A program made the translations under genes and the position numbers. Shown piece after piece: positions 11,053-23,646 of a DNA stretch of 64,000 nucleotides. Position 1 is the stretch's first letter, and every line of letters begins with the position of its first letter. Source of the DNA: Micromussa lordhowensis. Lineage: Eukaryota; Cnidaria; Anthozoa; Scleractinia; Lobophylliidae. The stretch spans positions 1 to 64,000 of the forward strand of contig CAXHUQ010001595.1 of the NCBI GenBank assembly GCA_964020085.1, read 5' to 3'. A model generated the notes under the pieces. The model was not told the origin of the DNA and searched no databases. It worked only from the letters and a program-made list of their open reading frames with translations.

Positions 11053-14000
11053 ACGTCGCAACTTTGCAAACTAATACCACCAAAGCACTCCCGGGGTCGG
11101 TCCGGGTCCAAATGCGAAGTATCGGAGCTGCGCGAAATCTCCCACTATGCTAATCAGCCCGCAGATCCCCAGGCGTGGCCGGCTGGCTGACTCGTTAGCC
11201 GAGCTTGACGCGTGTCGCAACTTGGCAAACTAATGGCACCAAAGCACTCCTGGGGTGGGTCCGGGTCCACATGCAAAGTTTCGGAGCTGCGCGACATCTC
11301 GCACTATGCTAACCAGCCTGTTTGCTAATTAGCCGAACTTTGCGCGCGTCGCAACTTTGCAAACTAATACCACCAAAGCACTCCCGGGGTCGGTCCGGGT
11401 CCAAATGCGAAGTATCGGAGCTGCGCGAAATCTCCCACTATGCTAATCAGCCCGCAGATCCCCAGGCGTGGCCGGCTGGCTGACTCGTTAGCCGAGCTTG
11501 ACGCGTGTCGCAACTTGGCAAACTAATGGCACCAAAGCACTCCTGGGGTGGGTCCGGGTCCACATGCAAAGTTTCGGAGCTGCGCGACATCTCGCACTAT
11601 GCTAACCAGCCCCTTTGCTAATTAGCCGAACTTTGCGCGCGTCGCAACTTTGCAAACTAATACCACCAAAGCACTCCCGGGGTCGGTCCGGGTCCAAATG
11701 CGAAGTATCGGAGCTGCGCGAAATCTCCCACTATGCTAATCAGCCCGCAGATCCCCAGGCGTGGCCGGCTGGCTGACTCGTTAGCCGAGCTTGACGCGTG
11801 TCGCAACTTGGCAAACTAATGGCACCAAAGCACTCCTGGGGTGGGTCCGGGTCCACATGCAAAGTTTCGGAGCTGCGCGACATCTCGCACTATGCTAACC
11901 AGCCCGTTTGCTAATTAGCCGAACTTTGCGCGCGTCGCAACTTTGCAAACTAATACCACCAAAGCACTCCCGGGGTCGGTCCGGGTCCAAATGCGAAGTA
12001 TCGGAGCTGCGCGAAATCTCCCACTATGCTAATCAGGCGCAGATCCCCAGGCGTGGCCGGCTGGCTGACTCGTTAGCCGAGCTTGACGCGTGTCGCAACT
12101 TGGCAAACAAATGGCACCAAAGCACTCCTGGGGTGGGTCCGGGTCCACATGCAAAGTTTCGGAGCTGCGCGACATCTCGCACTATGCTAACCAGCCCGTT
12201 TGCTAATTAGCCGAACTTTGCGCGCGTCGCAACTTTGCAAACTAATACCACCAAAGCACTCCCGGGGTCGGTCCGGGTCCAAATGCGAAGTATCGGAGCT
12301 GCGCGAAATCTCCCACTATGCTAATCAGCCCGCAGATCCCCAAGCGTGGCCGGCTGGCTGACTCGTTAGCCGAGCTTGACGCGTGTCGCAACTTGGCAAA
12401 CTAATGGCACCAAAGCACTCCTGGGGTGGGTCCGGGTCCACATGCAAAGTTTCGGAGCTGCGCGACATCTCGCACTATGCTAACCAGCCCGTTTGCTAAT
12501 TAGCCGAACTTTGCGCGCGTCGCAACTTTGCAAACTAATACCACCAAAGCACTCCCAGGGTCGGTCCGGGTCCAAATGCGAAGTATCGGAGCTGCGCGAA
12601 ATCTCCCACTATGCTAATCAGCCCGCAGATCCCCAGGCGTGGCCGGCTGGCTGACTCGTTAGCCGAGCTTGACGCGTGTCGCAACTTGGCAAACTAATCG
12701 CACCAAAGCACTCCTCGGGTGGGTCCGGGTCCACATGCAAAGTTTCGGAGCTGCGCGACATCTCGCACTATGCTAACCAGCCCGTTTGCTAATTAGCCGA
12801 ACTTTGCGCGCGTCGCAACTTTGCACACTAATACCACCAAAGCACTCCCGGGGTCGGTCCGGGTCCAAATGCGAAGTATCGGAGCTGCGCGAAATCTCCC
12901 ACTATGCTAATCAGCCCGCAGATCCCCAGGCGTGGCCGGCTGGCTGACTCGTTAGCCGAGCTTGACGCGTGTCGCAACTTGGCAAACTAATGGCATCAAA
13001 GCACTCCTGGGGTGGGTCCGGGTCCACATGCAAAGTTTCGGAGCTGCGCGACATCTCGCACTATGCTAACCAGCCCGTTTGCTAATTAGCCGAACTTTGC
13101 GCGCGTCGCAACTTTGCAAACTAATACCACCAAAGCACTCCCGGGGTCGGTCCGGGCCCAAATGCGAAGTATCGGAGCTGCGCGAAATCTCCCACTATGC
13201 TAATCAGCCCGCAGATCCCCAGGCGTGGCCGGCTGGCTGACTCGATAGCCGAGCTTGACGCGTGTCGCAACTTGGCAAACTAATGGCACCAAAGCACTCC
13301 TGGGGTGGGTCCGGGTCCACATGCAAAGTTTCGGAGCTGCGCGACATCTCGCACTATGCTAACCAGCCCGTTTGCTAATTAGCCGAACTTTGCGCGCGTC
13401 GCAACTTTGCAAACTAATACCACCAAAGCACTCCCGGGCTCGGTCCGGGTCCAAATGCGAAGTATCGGAGCTGCGCGAAATCTCCCACTATGCTAATCAG
13501 CCCGCAGATCCCCAGGCGTGGCCGGCTGGCTGACTCGTTAGCCGAGCTTGACGCGTGTCGCAACTTGGCAAACTAATGGCACCAAAGCACTCCTGGGGTG
13601 GGTCCGGGTCCACATGCAAAGTTTCGGAGCTGCGCGACATCTCGCACTATGCTAACCAGCCCGTTTGCTAATTAGCCGAACTTTGCGCGCGTCGCAACTT
13701 TGCAAACTAATACCACCAAAGCACTCCCGGGGTCGGTCCGGGTCCAAATGCGAAGTATCGGAGCTGCGCGAAATCTCCCACTATGCTAATCAGCCCGCAG
13801 ATCCCCAGGCGTGGCCGGCTGGCTGACTCGTTAGCCGAGCTTGACGCGTGTTGCAACTTGGCAAACTAATGGCACCAAAGCACTCCTGGGGTGGGTCCGG
13901 GTCCACATGCAAAGTTTCGGAGCTGCGCGACATCTCGCACTATGCTAACCAGCCCGTTTGCTAATTAGCCGAATTTTGCGCGCGTCGCAACTTTGCAAAC

Positions 14001-14274
14001 TAATACCACCAAAGCACTCCCGGGGTCGGTCCGGGTCCAAATGCGAAGTATCGGAGCTGCGCGAAATCTCCCACTATGCTAATCAGCCCGCAGATCCCCA
14101 GGCGTGGCCGGCTGGCTGACTCGTTAGCCGAGCTTGACGCGTGTCGCAACTTGGCAAACTAATGGCACCAAAGCACTCCTGGGGTGGGTCCGGGTCCACA
14201 TGCAAAGTTTCGGAGCTGCGCGACATCTCGCACTATGCTAACCAGCCCGTTTGCTAATTAGCCGAACTTTGCGC
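11053..14274. repeat. 11-dimer higher-order repeat, copy 2 (3,222 bp)
   Basis: Second copy of the block at 7831-11052, with every marker at +3,222 bp (for example the deletion near 12036 and GTGTTGC at 13852). It ends before 14275, where the GCGCACGTC marker that would open a third copy is absent. Copy-specific changes are few: CTCCCAGGG near 12556, TAATCGCACC near 12699 and GGGCCCAAATG near 13157. That low divergence between 3.2-kb copies points to a recent duplication. Confidence 0.88.
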
Positions 14275-15442
14275 GCGTCGCAACGTTGCAAACTAATACC
14301 ACCAAAGCACTCCCGGGGTCGGTCCGGGTCCAAATGTGAAGTATCGGAGCTGCGCGAAATCTCCCACTATGCTAATCAGCCCGCAGATCCCCAGGCGTGG
14401 CCGGCTGGCTGACTCGTTAGCCGAGCTTGACGCGTGTCGCAACTTGGCAAACTAATGGCACCAAAGCACTCCTGGGGTGGGTCCGGGTCCACATGCAAAG
14501 TTTCGGAGCTGCGCGAGATCTCGCACTATGCTAACCAGCCCGTTTGCTAATTAGCCGAACTTTGCGCGCGTCGCAACTTTGCAAACTAATACCACCAAAG
14601 CACTCCCGGGGTCGGTCCGGGTCCAAATGCGAAGTATCGGAGCTGCGCGAAATCTCCCACTATGCTAATCAGCCCGCAGATCCCCAGGCGTGGCCGGCTG
14701 GCTGACTCGTTAGCCGAGCTTGACGCGTGTCGCAACTTGGCAAACTAATGGCACCAAAGCACTCCTGGGGTGGGTCCGGGTCCACATGCAAAGTTTCGGA
14801 GCTGCGCGACATCTCACACTATGCTAACCAGCCCGTTTGCTAATTAGCCGAACTTTGCGCGCGTCGCAACTTTGCAAACTAATACCACCAAAGCACTCCC
14901 GGGGTCGGTCCGGGTCCAAATGCGAAGTATCGGAGCTGCGCGAAATCTCCCACTATGCTAATCAGCCCGCAGATCCCCAGGCGTGGCCGGCTGGCTGACT
15001 CGTTAGCCGAGCTTGACGCGTGTCGCAACTTGGCAAACTAATGGCACCAAAGCACTCCTGGGGTGGGTCCGGGTCCACATGCAAAGTTTCGGAGCTGCGC
15101 GACATCTCGCACTATGCTAACCAGCCCGTTTGCTAATTAGCCGAACTTTGCGCGCGTCGCAACTTTGCAAACTAATACCACCAAAGCACTCCCGGGGTCG
15201 GTCCGGGTCCAAATGCGAAGTATCGGAGCTGCGCGAAATCTCCCACTATGCTAATCAGCCCGCAGATCCCCAGGCGTGGCCGGCTGGCTGACTCGTTAGC
15301 CGAGCTTGACGCGTGTTGCAACTTGGCAAACTAATGGCACCAAAGCACTCCTGGGGTGGGTCCGGGTCCACATGCAAAGTTTCGGAGCTGCGCGACATCT
15401 CGCACTATGCTAACCAGCCCGTTTGCTAATTAGCCGAACTTT
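14275..15442. repeat. Consensus-like dimers between two higher-order blocks
   Basis: About four dimers that belong to neither the 11-dimer nor the 14-dimer block. They carry mostly private changes: CAACGTTGC near 14285, AATGTGAAG near 14337, GCGAGATCTC near 14517, CATCTCACAC near 14816, and GTGTTGC at 15317. The last is the same change seen in the 11-dimer blocks and may be shared or recurrent. Nothing else is present. Confidence 0.7.
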
Positions 15443-18400
15443 GCGCGCGTCGCAACTTTGCAAACTAATACCACCAAAGCACTCCCGGGGTCGGTCCGGG
15501 TCCAAATGCGAAGTATCGGAGCTGCGCGAAATCTCCCACTATGCTAATCAGCCCGCAGATCCCCAGGCGTGGCCGGCTGGCTGACTCGTTAGCCGAGCTT
15601 GACGCGTGTCGCAACTTGGCAAACTAATGGCACCAAAGCACTCCTGGGGTGGGTCCGGGTCCACATGCAAAGTTTCGGAGCTGCGCGACATCTCGCACTA
15701 TGCTAACCAGCCCGTTTGCTAATTAGCCGAACTTTGCGCGCGTCGCAACTTTGCAAACTAATACCACCAAAGCACTCCCGGGGTCGGTCCGGGTCCAAAT
15801 GCGAAGTATCGGAGCTGCGCGAAATCTCCCACTATGCTAATCAGCCCGCAGATCCCCAGGCGTGGCCGGCTGGCTGACTCATTAGCCGAGCTTGACGCGT
15901 GTCGCAACTTGGCAAACTAATGGCACCAAAGCACTCCTGGGGTGGGTCCGGGTCCACATGCAAAGTTTCGGAGCTGCGCGACATCTCGCACTATGCTAAC
16001 CAGCCCGTTTGCTAATTAGCCGAACTTTGCGCGCGTCGCAGCTTTGCAAACTAATACCACCAAAGCACTCCCGGGGTCGGTCCGGGTCCAAATGCGAAGT
16101 ATCGGAGCTGCGCGAAATCTCCCACTATGCTAATCAGCCCGCAGATCCCCAGGCGTGGCCGGCTGGCTGACTCGTTAGCCGAGCTTGACGCGTGTCGCAA
16201 CTTGGCAAACTAATGGCACCAAAGCACTCCTGGGGTGGGTCCGGGTCCACATGCAAAGTTTCGGAGCTGCGCGACATCTCGCACTATGCTAACCAGCCCG
16301 TTTGCTAATTAGCCGAACTTTGCGCGCGTCGCAACTTTGCAAACTAATACCACCAAAGCACTCCCGGGGTCGGTCCGGGTCCAAATGCGAAGTATCGGAG
16401 CTGCGCGAAATCTCCCACTATGCTAATCAGCCCGCAGATCCCCAGGCGTGGCCGGCTGGCTGACTCGTTAGCCGAGCTTGACGCGTGTCACAACTTGGCA
16501 AACTAATGGCACCAAAGCACTCCTGGGGTGGGTCCGGGTCCACATGCAAAGTTTCGGAGCTGCGCGACATCTCGCACTATGCTAACCAGCCCGTTTGCTA
16601 ATTAGCCGAACTTTGCGCGCGTCGCAACTTTGCAAACTAATACCACCAAAGCACTCCCGGGGTCGGTCCGGGTCCAAATGCGAAGTATCGGAGCTGCGCG
16701 AAATCTCCCACTATGCTAATCAGCCCGCAGATCCCCAGGCATGGCCGGCTGGCTGACTCGTTAGCCGAGCTTGACGCGTGTCGCAACTTGGCAAACTAAT
16801 GGCACCAAAGCACTCCTGGGGTGGGTCCGGGTCCACATGCAAAGTTTCGGAGCTGCGCGACATCTCGCACTATGCTAACCAGCCCGTTTGCTAATTAGCC
16901 GAACTTTGCGCGCGTCGCAACTTTGCAAACTAATACCACCAAAGCACTCCCGGGGTCGGTCCGGGTCCAAATGCGAAGTATCGGAGCTGCGCGAAATCTC
17001 CCACTATGCTAATCAGCCCGCAGATCACCAGGCGTGGCCGGCTGGCTGACTCGTTAGCCGAGCTTGACGTGTGTTGCAACTTGGCAAACTAATTGCACCA
17101 AAGCACTCCTGGGGTGGGTCCGGGTCCACATGCAAAGTTTCGGAGCTGCGCGACATCTCGCACTATGCTAACCAGCCCGTTTGCTAATTAGCCGAACTTT
17201 GCGCGCGTCGCAACTTTGCAAACTAATACCACCAAAGCACTCCCGGGGTCGGTCCGGGTCCAAATGCGAAGTATCGGAGCTGCGCGAAATCTCCCACTAT
17301 GCTAATCAGCCCGCAGATCCCCAGGCGTGGCCGGCTGGCTGACTCGTTAGCCGAGCTTGACGCGTGTCGCAACTTGGCAAACTAATGGCACCAAAGCACT
17401 CCTGGGGTGGGTCCGGGTCCACATGCAAAGTTTCGGAGTTGCGCGACATCTCGCACTATGCTAACCAGCCCGTTTGCTAATTAGCCGAACTTTGCGCGCG
17501 TCGCAACTTTGCAAACTAATACCACCAAAGCACTCCCGGGGTCGGTCCGGGTCCAAATGCGAAGTATCGGAGCTGCGCGAAATCTCCCACTATGCTAATC
17601 AGCCCGCAGATCCCCAGGCGTGGCCGGCTGGCTGACTCGTTAGCCGAGCTTGACGCGTGTCGCAACTTGGCAAACTAATGGCACCAAAGCACTCCTGGGG
17701 TGGGTCCGGGTCCACATGCAAAGTTTCGGAGCTGCGCGACATCTCGCACTATGCTAACCAGCCCGTTTGCTAATTAGCCGAACTTTACGCGCGTCGCAAC
17801 TTTGCAAACTAATACCACCAAAGCACTCCCGGGGTCGGTCCGGGTCCAAATGCGAAGTATCGGAGCTGCGCGAAATCTCCCACTATGCTAATCAGCCCGC
17901 AGATCCCCAGGCGTGGCCGGCTGGCTGACTCGTTAGCCGAGCTTGACGTGTGTCGCAACTTGGCAAACTAATGGCACCAAAGCACTCCTGGGGTGGGTCC
18001 GGGTCCACATGCAAAGTTTCGGAGCTGCGCGACATCTCGCACTATGCTAACCAGCCCGTTTGCTAATTAGCCGAACTTTGCGCGCGTCGCAACTTTGCAA
18101 ACTAATACCACCAAAGCACTCCCGGGGTCGGTCCGGGTCCAAATGCGAAGTATCGGAGCTGCGCGAAATCTCCCACTATGCTAATCAGCCCGCAGATCCC
18201 CAGGCGTGGCCGGCTGGCTGACTCGTTAGCCGAGCTTGACGCATGTCGCAACTTGGCAAACTAATGGCACCAAAGCACTCCTGGGGTGGGTCCGGGTCCA
18301 CATGCAAAGTCTCGGAGCTGCGCGACATCTCGCACTATGCTAACCAGCCCGTTTGCTAATTAGCCGAACTTTGCGCGCGTCGCAACTTTGCAAACTAATA

Positions 18401-19544
18401 CCACCAAAGCACTCCCGGGGTCGGTCCGGGTCCAAATGCGAAGTATCGGAGCTGCGCGAAATCTCCCACTATGCTAATCAGCCCGCAGATCCCCAGGCGT
18501 GGCCGGCTGGCTGACTCGTTAGCCGAGCTTGACGCGTGTCGCAACTTGGCAAACTAATGGCACCAAAGCACTCCTGGGGTGGGTCCGGGTCCACATGCAA
18601 AGTTTCGGAGCTGCGCGACATCTCGCACTATGCTAACCAGCCCGTTTGCTAATTAGCCGAACTTTGCGCGCGTCGCAACTTTGCAAACTAATACCACCAA
18701 AGCACTCCCGGGGTCGGTCCGGGTCCAAATGCGAAGTATCGGAGCTGCGCGAAATCTCCCACTATGCTAATCAGCCCGCAGATCACCAGGCGTGGCCGGC
18801 TGGCTGACTCGTTAGCCGAGCTTGACGTGTGTTGCAACTTGGCAAACTAATGGCACCAAAGCACTCCTGGGGTGGGTCCGGGTCCACATGCAAAGTTTCG
18901 GAGCTGCGCGACATCTCGCACTATGCTAACCAGCCCGTTTGCTAATTAGCCGAACTTTGCGCGCGTCGCAACTTTGCAAACTAATACCACCAAAGCACTC
19001 CCGGGGTCGGTCCGGGTCCAAATGCGAAGTATCGGAGCTGCGCGAAATCTCCCACTATGCTAATCAGCCCGCAGATCCCCAGGCGTGGCCGGCTGGCTGA
19101 CTCGTTAGCCGAGCTTGACGCGTGTCGCAACTTGGCAAACTAATGGCACCAAAGCACTCCTGGGGTGGGTCCGGGTCCACATGCAAAGTTTCGGAGTTGC
19201 GCGACATCTCGCACTATGCTAACCAGCCCGTTTGCTAATTAGCCGAACTTTGCGCGCGTCGCAACTTTGCAAACTAATACCACCAAAGCACTCCCGGGGT
19301 CGGTCCGGGTCCAAATGCGAAGTATCGGAGCTGCGCGAAATCTCCCACTATGCTAATCAGCCCGCAGATCCCCAGGCGTGGCCGGCTGGCTGACTCGTTA
19401 GCCGAGCTTGACGCGTGTCGCAACTTGGCAAACTAATGGCACCAAAGCACTCCTGGGGTGGGTCCGGGTCCACATGCAAAGTTTCGGAGCTGCGCGACAT
19501 CTCGCACTATGCTAACCAGCCCGTTTGCTAATTAGCCGAACTTT
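15443..19544. repeat. 14-dimer higher-order repeat, copy 1 (4,102 bp)
   Basis: Marker variants recur at exactly +4,102 bp (14 x 293): ACTCATTAGCC (15881), GCAGCTTTGC (16041), AGGCATGGCC (16741), GATCACCAGG (17027) with GACGTGTGTTGC and TAATTGCACC beside it, GGAGTTGCGC (17439), CTTTACGCG (17787), GACGCATGTC (18243) and AGTCTCGG (about 18311). The left edge must lie after 15317, since that marker is not repeated. The right edge lies between 19420 and 19545. The exact tiling I give is uncertain by about 125 bp. A private change is GTCACAAC at 16490. The block contains a nested 6-dimer repeat starting at 17027 and restarting at 18785. Confidence 0.87.
17027..19197. repeat. Nested 6-dimer sub-repeat (first occurrence, second copy truncated)
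   Basis: A distinctive dimer combining GATCACCAGG, GACGTGTGTTGC and, 412 bp later, GGAGTTGCGC occurs at 17027 and again 1,758 bp on at 18785 (GGAGTTGCGC at 17439 and 19197). The first copy has TAATTGCACC while the second has TAATGGCACC, so the two are distinguishable. The second copy is cut short: the next marker, CTTTACGCG, is at 17787 but absent at 19545. Confidence 0.85.
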
Positions 19545-22500
19545 GCGCGCGTCGCAACTTTGCAAACTAATACCACCAAAGCACTCCCGGGGTCGGTCCG
19601 GGTCCAAATGCGAAGTATCGGAGCTGCGCGAAATCTCCCACTATGCTAATCAGCCCGCAGATCCCCAGGCGTGGCCGGCTGGCTGACTCGTTAGCCGAGC
19701 TTGACGCGTGTCGCAACTTGGCAAACTAATGGCACCAAAGCACTCCTGGGGTGGGTCCGGGTCCACATGCAAAGTTTCGGAGCTGCGCGACATCTCGCAC
19801 TATGCTAACCAGCCCGTTTGCTAATTAGCCGAACTTTGCGCGCGTCGCAACTTTGCAAACTAATACCACCAAAGCACTCCCGGGGTCGGTCCGGGTCCAA
19901 ATGCGAAGTATCGGAGCTGCGCGAAATCTCCCACTATGCTAATCAGCCCGCAGATCCCCAGGCGTGGCCGGCTGGCTGACTCATTAGCCGAGCTTGACGC
20001 GTGTCGCAACTTGGCAAACTAATGGCACCAAAGCACTCCTGGGGTGGGTCCGGGTCCACATGCAAAGTTTCGGAGCTGCGCGACATCTCGCACTATGCTA
20101 ACCAGCCCGTTTGCTAATTAGCCGAACTTTGCGCGCGTCGCAGCTTTGCAAACTAATACCACCAAAGCACTCCCGGGGTCGGTCCGGGTCCAAATGCGAA
20201 GTATCGGAGCTGCGCGAAATCTCCCACTATGCTAATCAGCCCGCAGATCCCCAGGCGTGGCCGGCTGGCTGACTCGTTAGCCGAGCTTGACGCGTGTCGC
20301 AACTTGGCAAACTAATGGCACCAAAGCACTCCTGGGGTGGGTCCGGGTCCACATGCAAAGTTTCGGAGCTGCGCGACATCTCGCACTATGCTAACCAGCC
20401 CGTTTGCTAATTAGCCGAACTTTGCGCGCGTCGCAACTTTGCAAACTAATACCACCAAAGCACTCCCGGGGTCGGTCCGGGTCCAAATGCGAAGTATCGG
20501 AGCTGCGCGAAATCTCCCACTATGCTAATCAGCCCGCAGATCCCCAGGCGTGGCCGGCTGGCTGACTCGTTAGCCGAGCTTGACGCGTGTCGCAACTTGG
20601 CAAACTAATGGCACCAAAGCACTCCTGGGGTGGGTCCGGGTCCACATGCAAAGTTTCGGAGCTGCGCGACATCTCGCACTATGCTAACCAGCCCGTTTGC
20701 TAATTAGCCGAACTTTGCGCGCGTCGCAACTTTGCAAACTAATACCACCAAAGCACTCCCGGGGTCGGTCCGGGTCCAAATGCGAAGTATCGGAGCTGCG
20801 CGAAATCTCCCACTATGCTAATCAGCCCGCAGATCCCCAGGCATGGCCGGCTGGCTGACTCGTTAGCCGAGCTTGACGCGTGTCGCAACTTGGCAAACTA
20901 ATGGCACCAAAGCACTCCTGGGGTGGGTCCGGGTCCACATGCAAAGTTTCGGAGCTGCGCGACATCTCGCACTATGCTAACCAGCCCGTTTGCTAATTAG
21001 CCGAACTTTGCGCGCGTCGCAACTTTGCAAACTAATACCACCAAAGCACTCCCGGGGTCGGTCCGGGTCCAAATGCGAAGTATCGGAGCTGCGCGAAATC
21101 TCCCACTATGCTAATCAGCCCGCAGATCACCAGGCGTGGCCGGCTGGCTGACTCGTTAGCCGAGCTTGACGTGTGTTGCAACTTGGCAAACTAATTGCAC
21201 CAAAGCACTCCTGGGGTGGGTCCGGGTCCACATGCAAAGTTTCGGAGCTGCGCGACATCTCGCACTATGCTAACCAGCCCGTTTGCTAATTAGCCGAACT
21301 TTGCGCGCGTCGCAACTTTGCAAACTAATACCACCAAAGCACTCCCGGGGTCGGTCCGGGTCCAAATGCGAAGTATCGGAGCTGCGCGAAATCTCCCACT
21401 ATGCTAATCAGCCCGCAGATCCCCAGGCGTGGCCGGCTGGCTGACTCGTTAGCCGAGCTTGACGCGTGTCGCAACTTGGCAAACTAATGGCACCAAAGCA
21501 CTCCTGGGGTGGGTCCGGGTCCACATGCAAAGTTTCGGAGTTGCGCGACATCTCGCACTATGCTAACCAGCCCGTTTGCTAATTAGCCGAACTTTGCGCG
21601 CGTCGCAACTTTGCAAACTAATACCACCAAAGCACTCCCGGGGTCGGTCCGGGTCCAAATGCGAAGTATCGGAGCTGCGCGAAATCTCCCACTATGCTAA
21701 TCAGCCCGCAGATCCCCAGGCGTGGCCGGCTGGCTGACTCGTTAGCCGAGCTTGACGCGTGTCGCAACTTGGCAAACTAATGGCACCAAAGCACTCCTGG
21801 GGTGGGTCCGGGTCCACATGCAAAGTTTCGGAGCTGCGCGACATCTCGCACTATGCTAACCAGCCCGTTTGCTAATTAGCCGAACTTTACGCGCGTCGCA
21901 ACTTTGCAAACTAATACCACCAAAGCACTCCCGGGGTCGGTCCGGGTCCAAATGCGAAGTATCGGAGCTGCGCGAAATCTCCCACTATGCTAATCAGCCC
22001 GCAGATCCCCAGGCGTGGCCGGCTGGCTGACTCGTTAGCCGAGCTTGACGTGTGTCGCAACTTGGCAAACTAATGGCACCAAAGCACTCCTGGGGTGGGT
22101 CCGGGTCCACATGCAAAGTTTCGGAGCTGCGCGACATCTCGCACTATGCTAACCAGCCCGTTTGCTAATTAGCCGAACTTTGCGCGCGTCGCAACTTTGC
22201 AAACTAATACCACCAAAGCACTCCCGGGGTCGGTCCGGGTCCAAATGCGAAGTATCGGAGCTGCGCGAAATCTCCCACTATGCTAATCAGCCCGCAGATC
22301 CCCAGGCGTGGCCGGCTGGCTGACTCGTTAGCCGAGCTTGACGCATGTCGCAACTTGGCAAACTAATGGCACCAAAGCACTCCTGGGGTGGGTCCGGGTC
22401 CACATGCAAAGTCTCGGAGCTGCGCGACATCTCGCACTATGCTAACCAGCCCGTTTGCTAATTAGCCGAACTTTGCGCGCGTCGCAACTTTGCAAACTAA

Positions 22501-23646
22501 TACCACCAAAGCACTCCCGGGGTCGGTCCGGGTCCAAATGCGAAGTATCGGAGCTGCGCGAAATCTCCCACTATGCTAATCAGCCCGCAGATCCCCAGGC
22601 GTGGCCGGCTGGCTGACTCGTTAGCCGAGCTTGACGCGTGTCGCAACTTGGCAAACTAATGGCACCAAAGCACTCCTGGGGTGGGTCCGGGTCCACATGC
22701 AAAGTTTCGGAGCTGCGCGACATCTCGCACTATGCTAACCAGCCCGTTTGCTAATTAGCCGAACTTTGCGCGCGTCGCAACTTTGCAAACTAATACCACC
22801 AAAGCACTCCCGGGGTCGGTCCGGGTCCAAATGCGAAGTATCGGAGCTGCGCGAAATCTCCCACTATGCTAATCAGCCCGCAGATCACCAGGCGTGGCCG
22901 GCTGGCTGACTCGTTAGCCGAGCTTGACGTGTGTTGCAACTTGGCAAACTAATGGCACCAAAGCACTCCTGGGGTGGGTCCGGGTCCACATGCAAAGTTT
23001 CGGAGCTGCGCGACATCTCGCACTATGCTAACCAGCCCGTTTGCTAATTAGCCGAACTTTGCGCGCGTCGCAACTTTGCAAACTAATACCACCAAAGCAC
23101 TCCCGGGGTCGGTCCGGGTCCAAATGCGAAGTATCGGAGCTGCGCGAAATCTCCCACTATGCTAATCAGCCCGCAGATCCCCAGGCGTGGCCGGCTGGCT
23201 GACTCGTTAGCCGAGCTTGACGCGTGTCGCAACTTGGCAAACTAATGGCACCAAAGCACTCCTGGGGTGGGTCCGGGTCCACATGCAAAGTTTCGGAGTT
23301 GCGCGACATCTCGCACTATGCTAACCAGCCCGTTTGCTAATTAGCCGAACTTTGCGCGCGTCGCAACTTTGCAAACTAATACCACCAAAGCACTCCCGGG
23401 GTCGGTCCGGGTCCAAATGCGAAGTATCGGAGCTGCGCGAAATCTCCCACTATGCTAATCAGCCCGCAGATCCCCAGGCGTGGCCGGCTGGCTGACTCGT
23501 TAGCCGAGCTTGACGCGTGTCGCAACTTGGCAAACTAATGGCACCAAAGCACTCCTGGGGTGGGTCCGGGTCCACATGCAAAGTTTCGGAGCTGCGCGAC
23601 ATCTCGCACTATGCTAACCAGCCCGTTTGCTAATTAGCCGAACTTT
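19545..23646. repeat. 14-dimer higher-order repeat, copy 2 (4,102 bp)
   Basis: Second tandem copy, with the markers listed for copy 1 at 19983, 20143, 20843, 21129, 21541, 21889 and 22345, then 22887 and 23299 matching 18785 and 19197. Identity in register ends before 23647, where a CTTTACGCG variant appears that copy 1 lacks at 19545. From there the sequence continues the nested 6-dimer repeat instead of starting a third 14-dimer copy. Confidence 0.87.
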
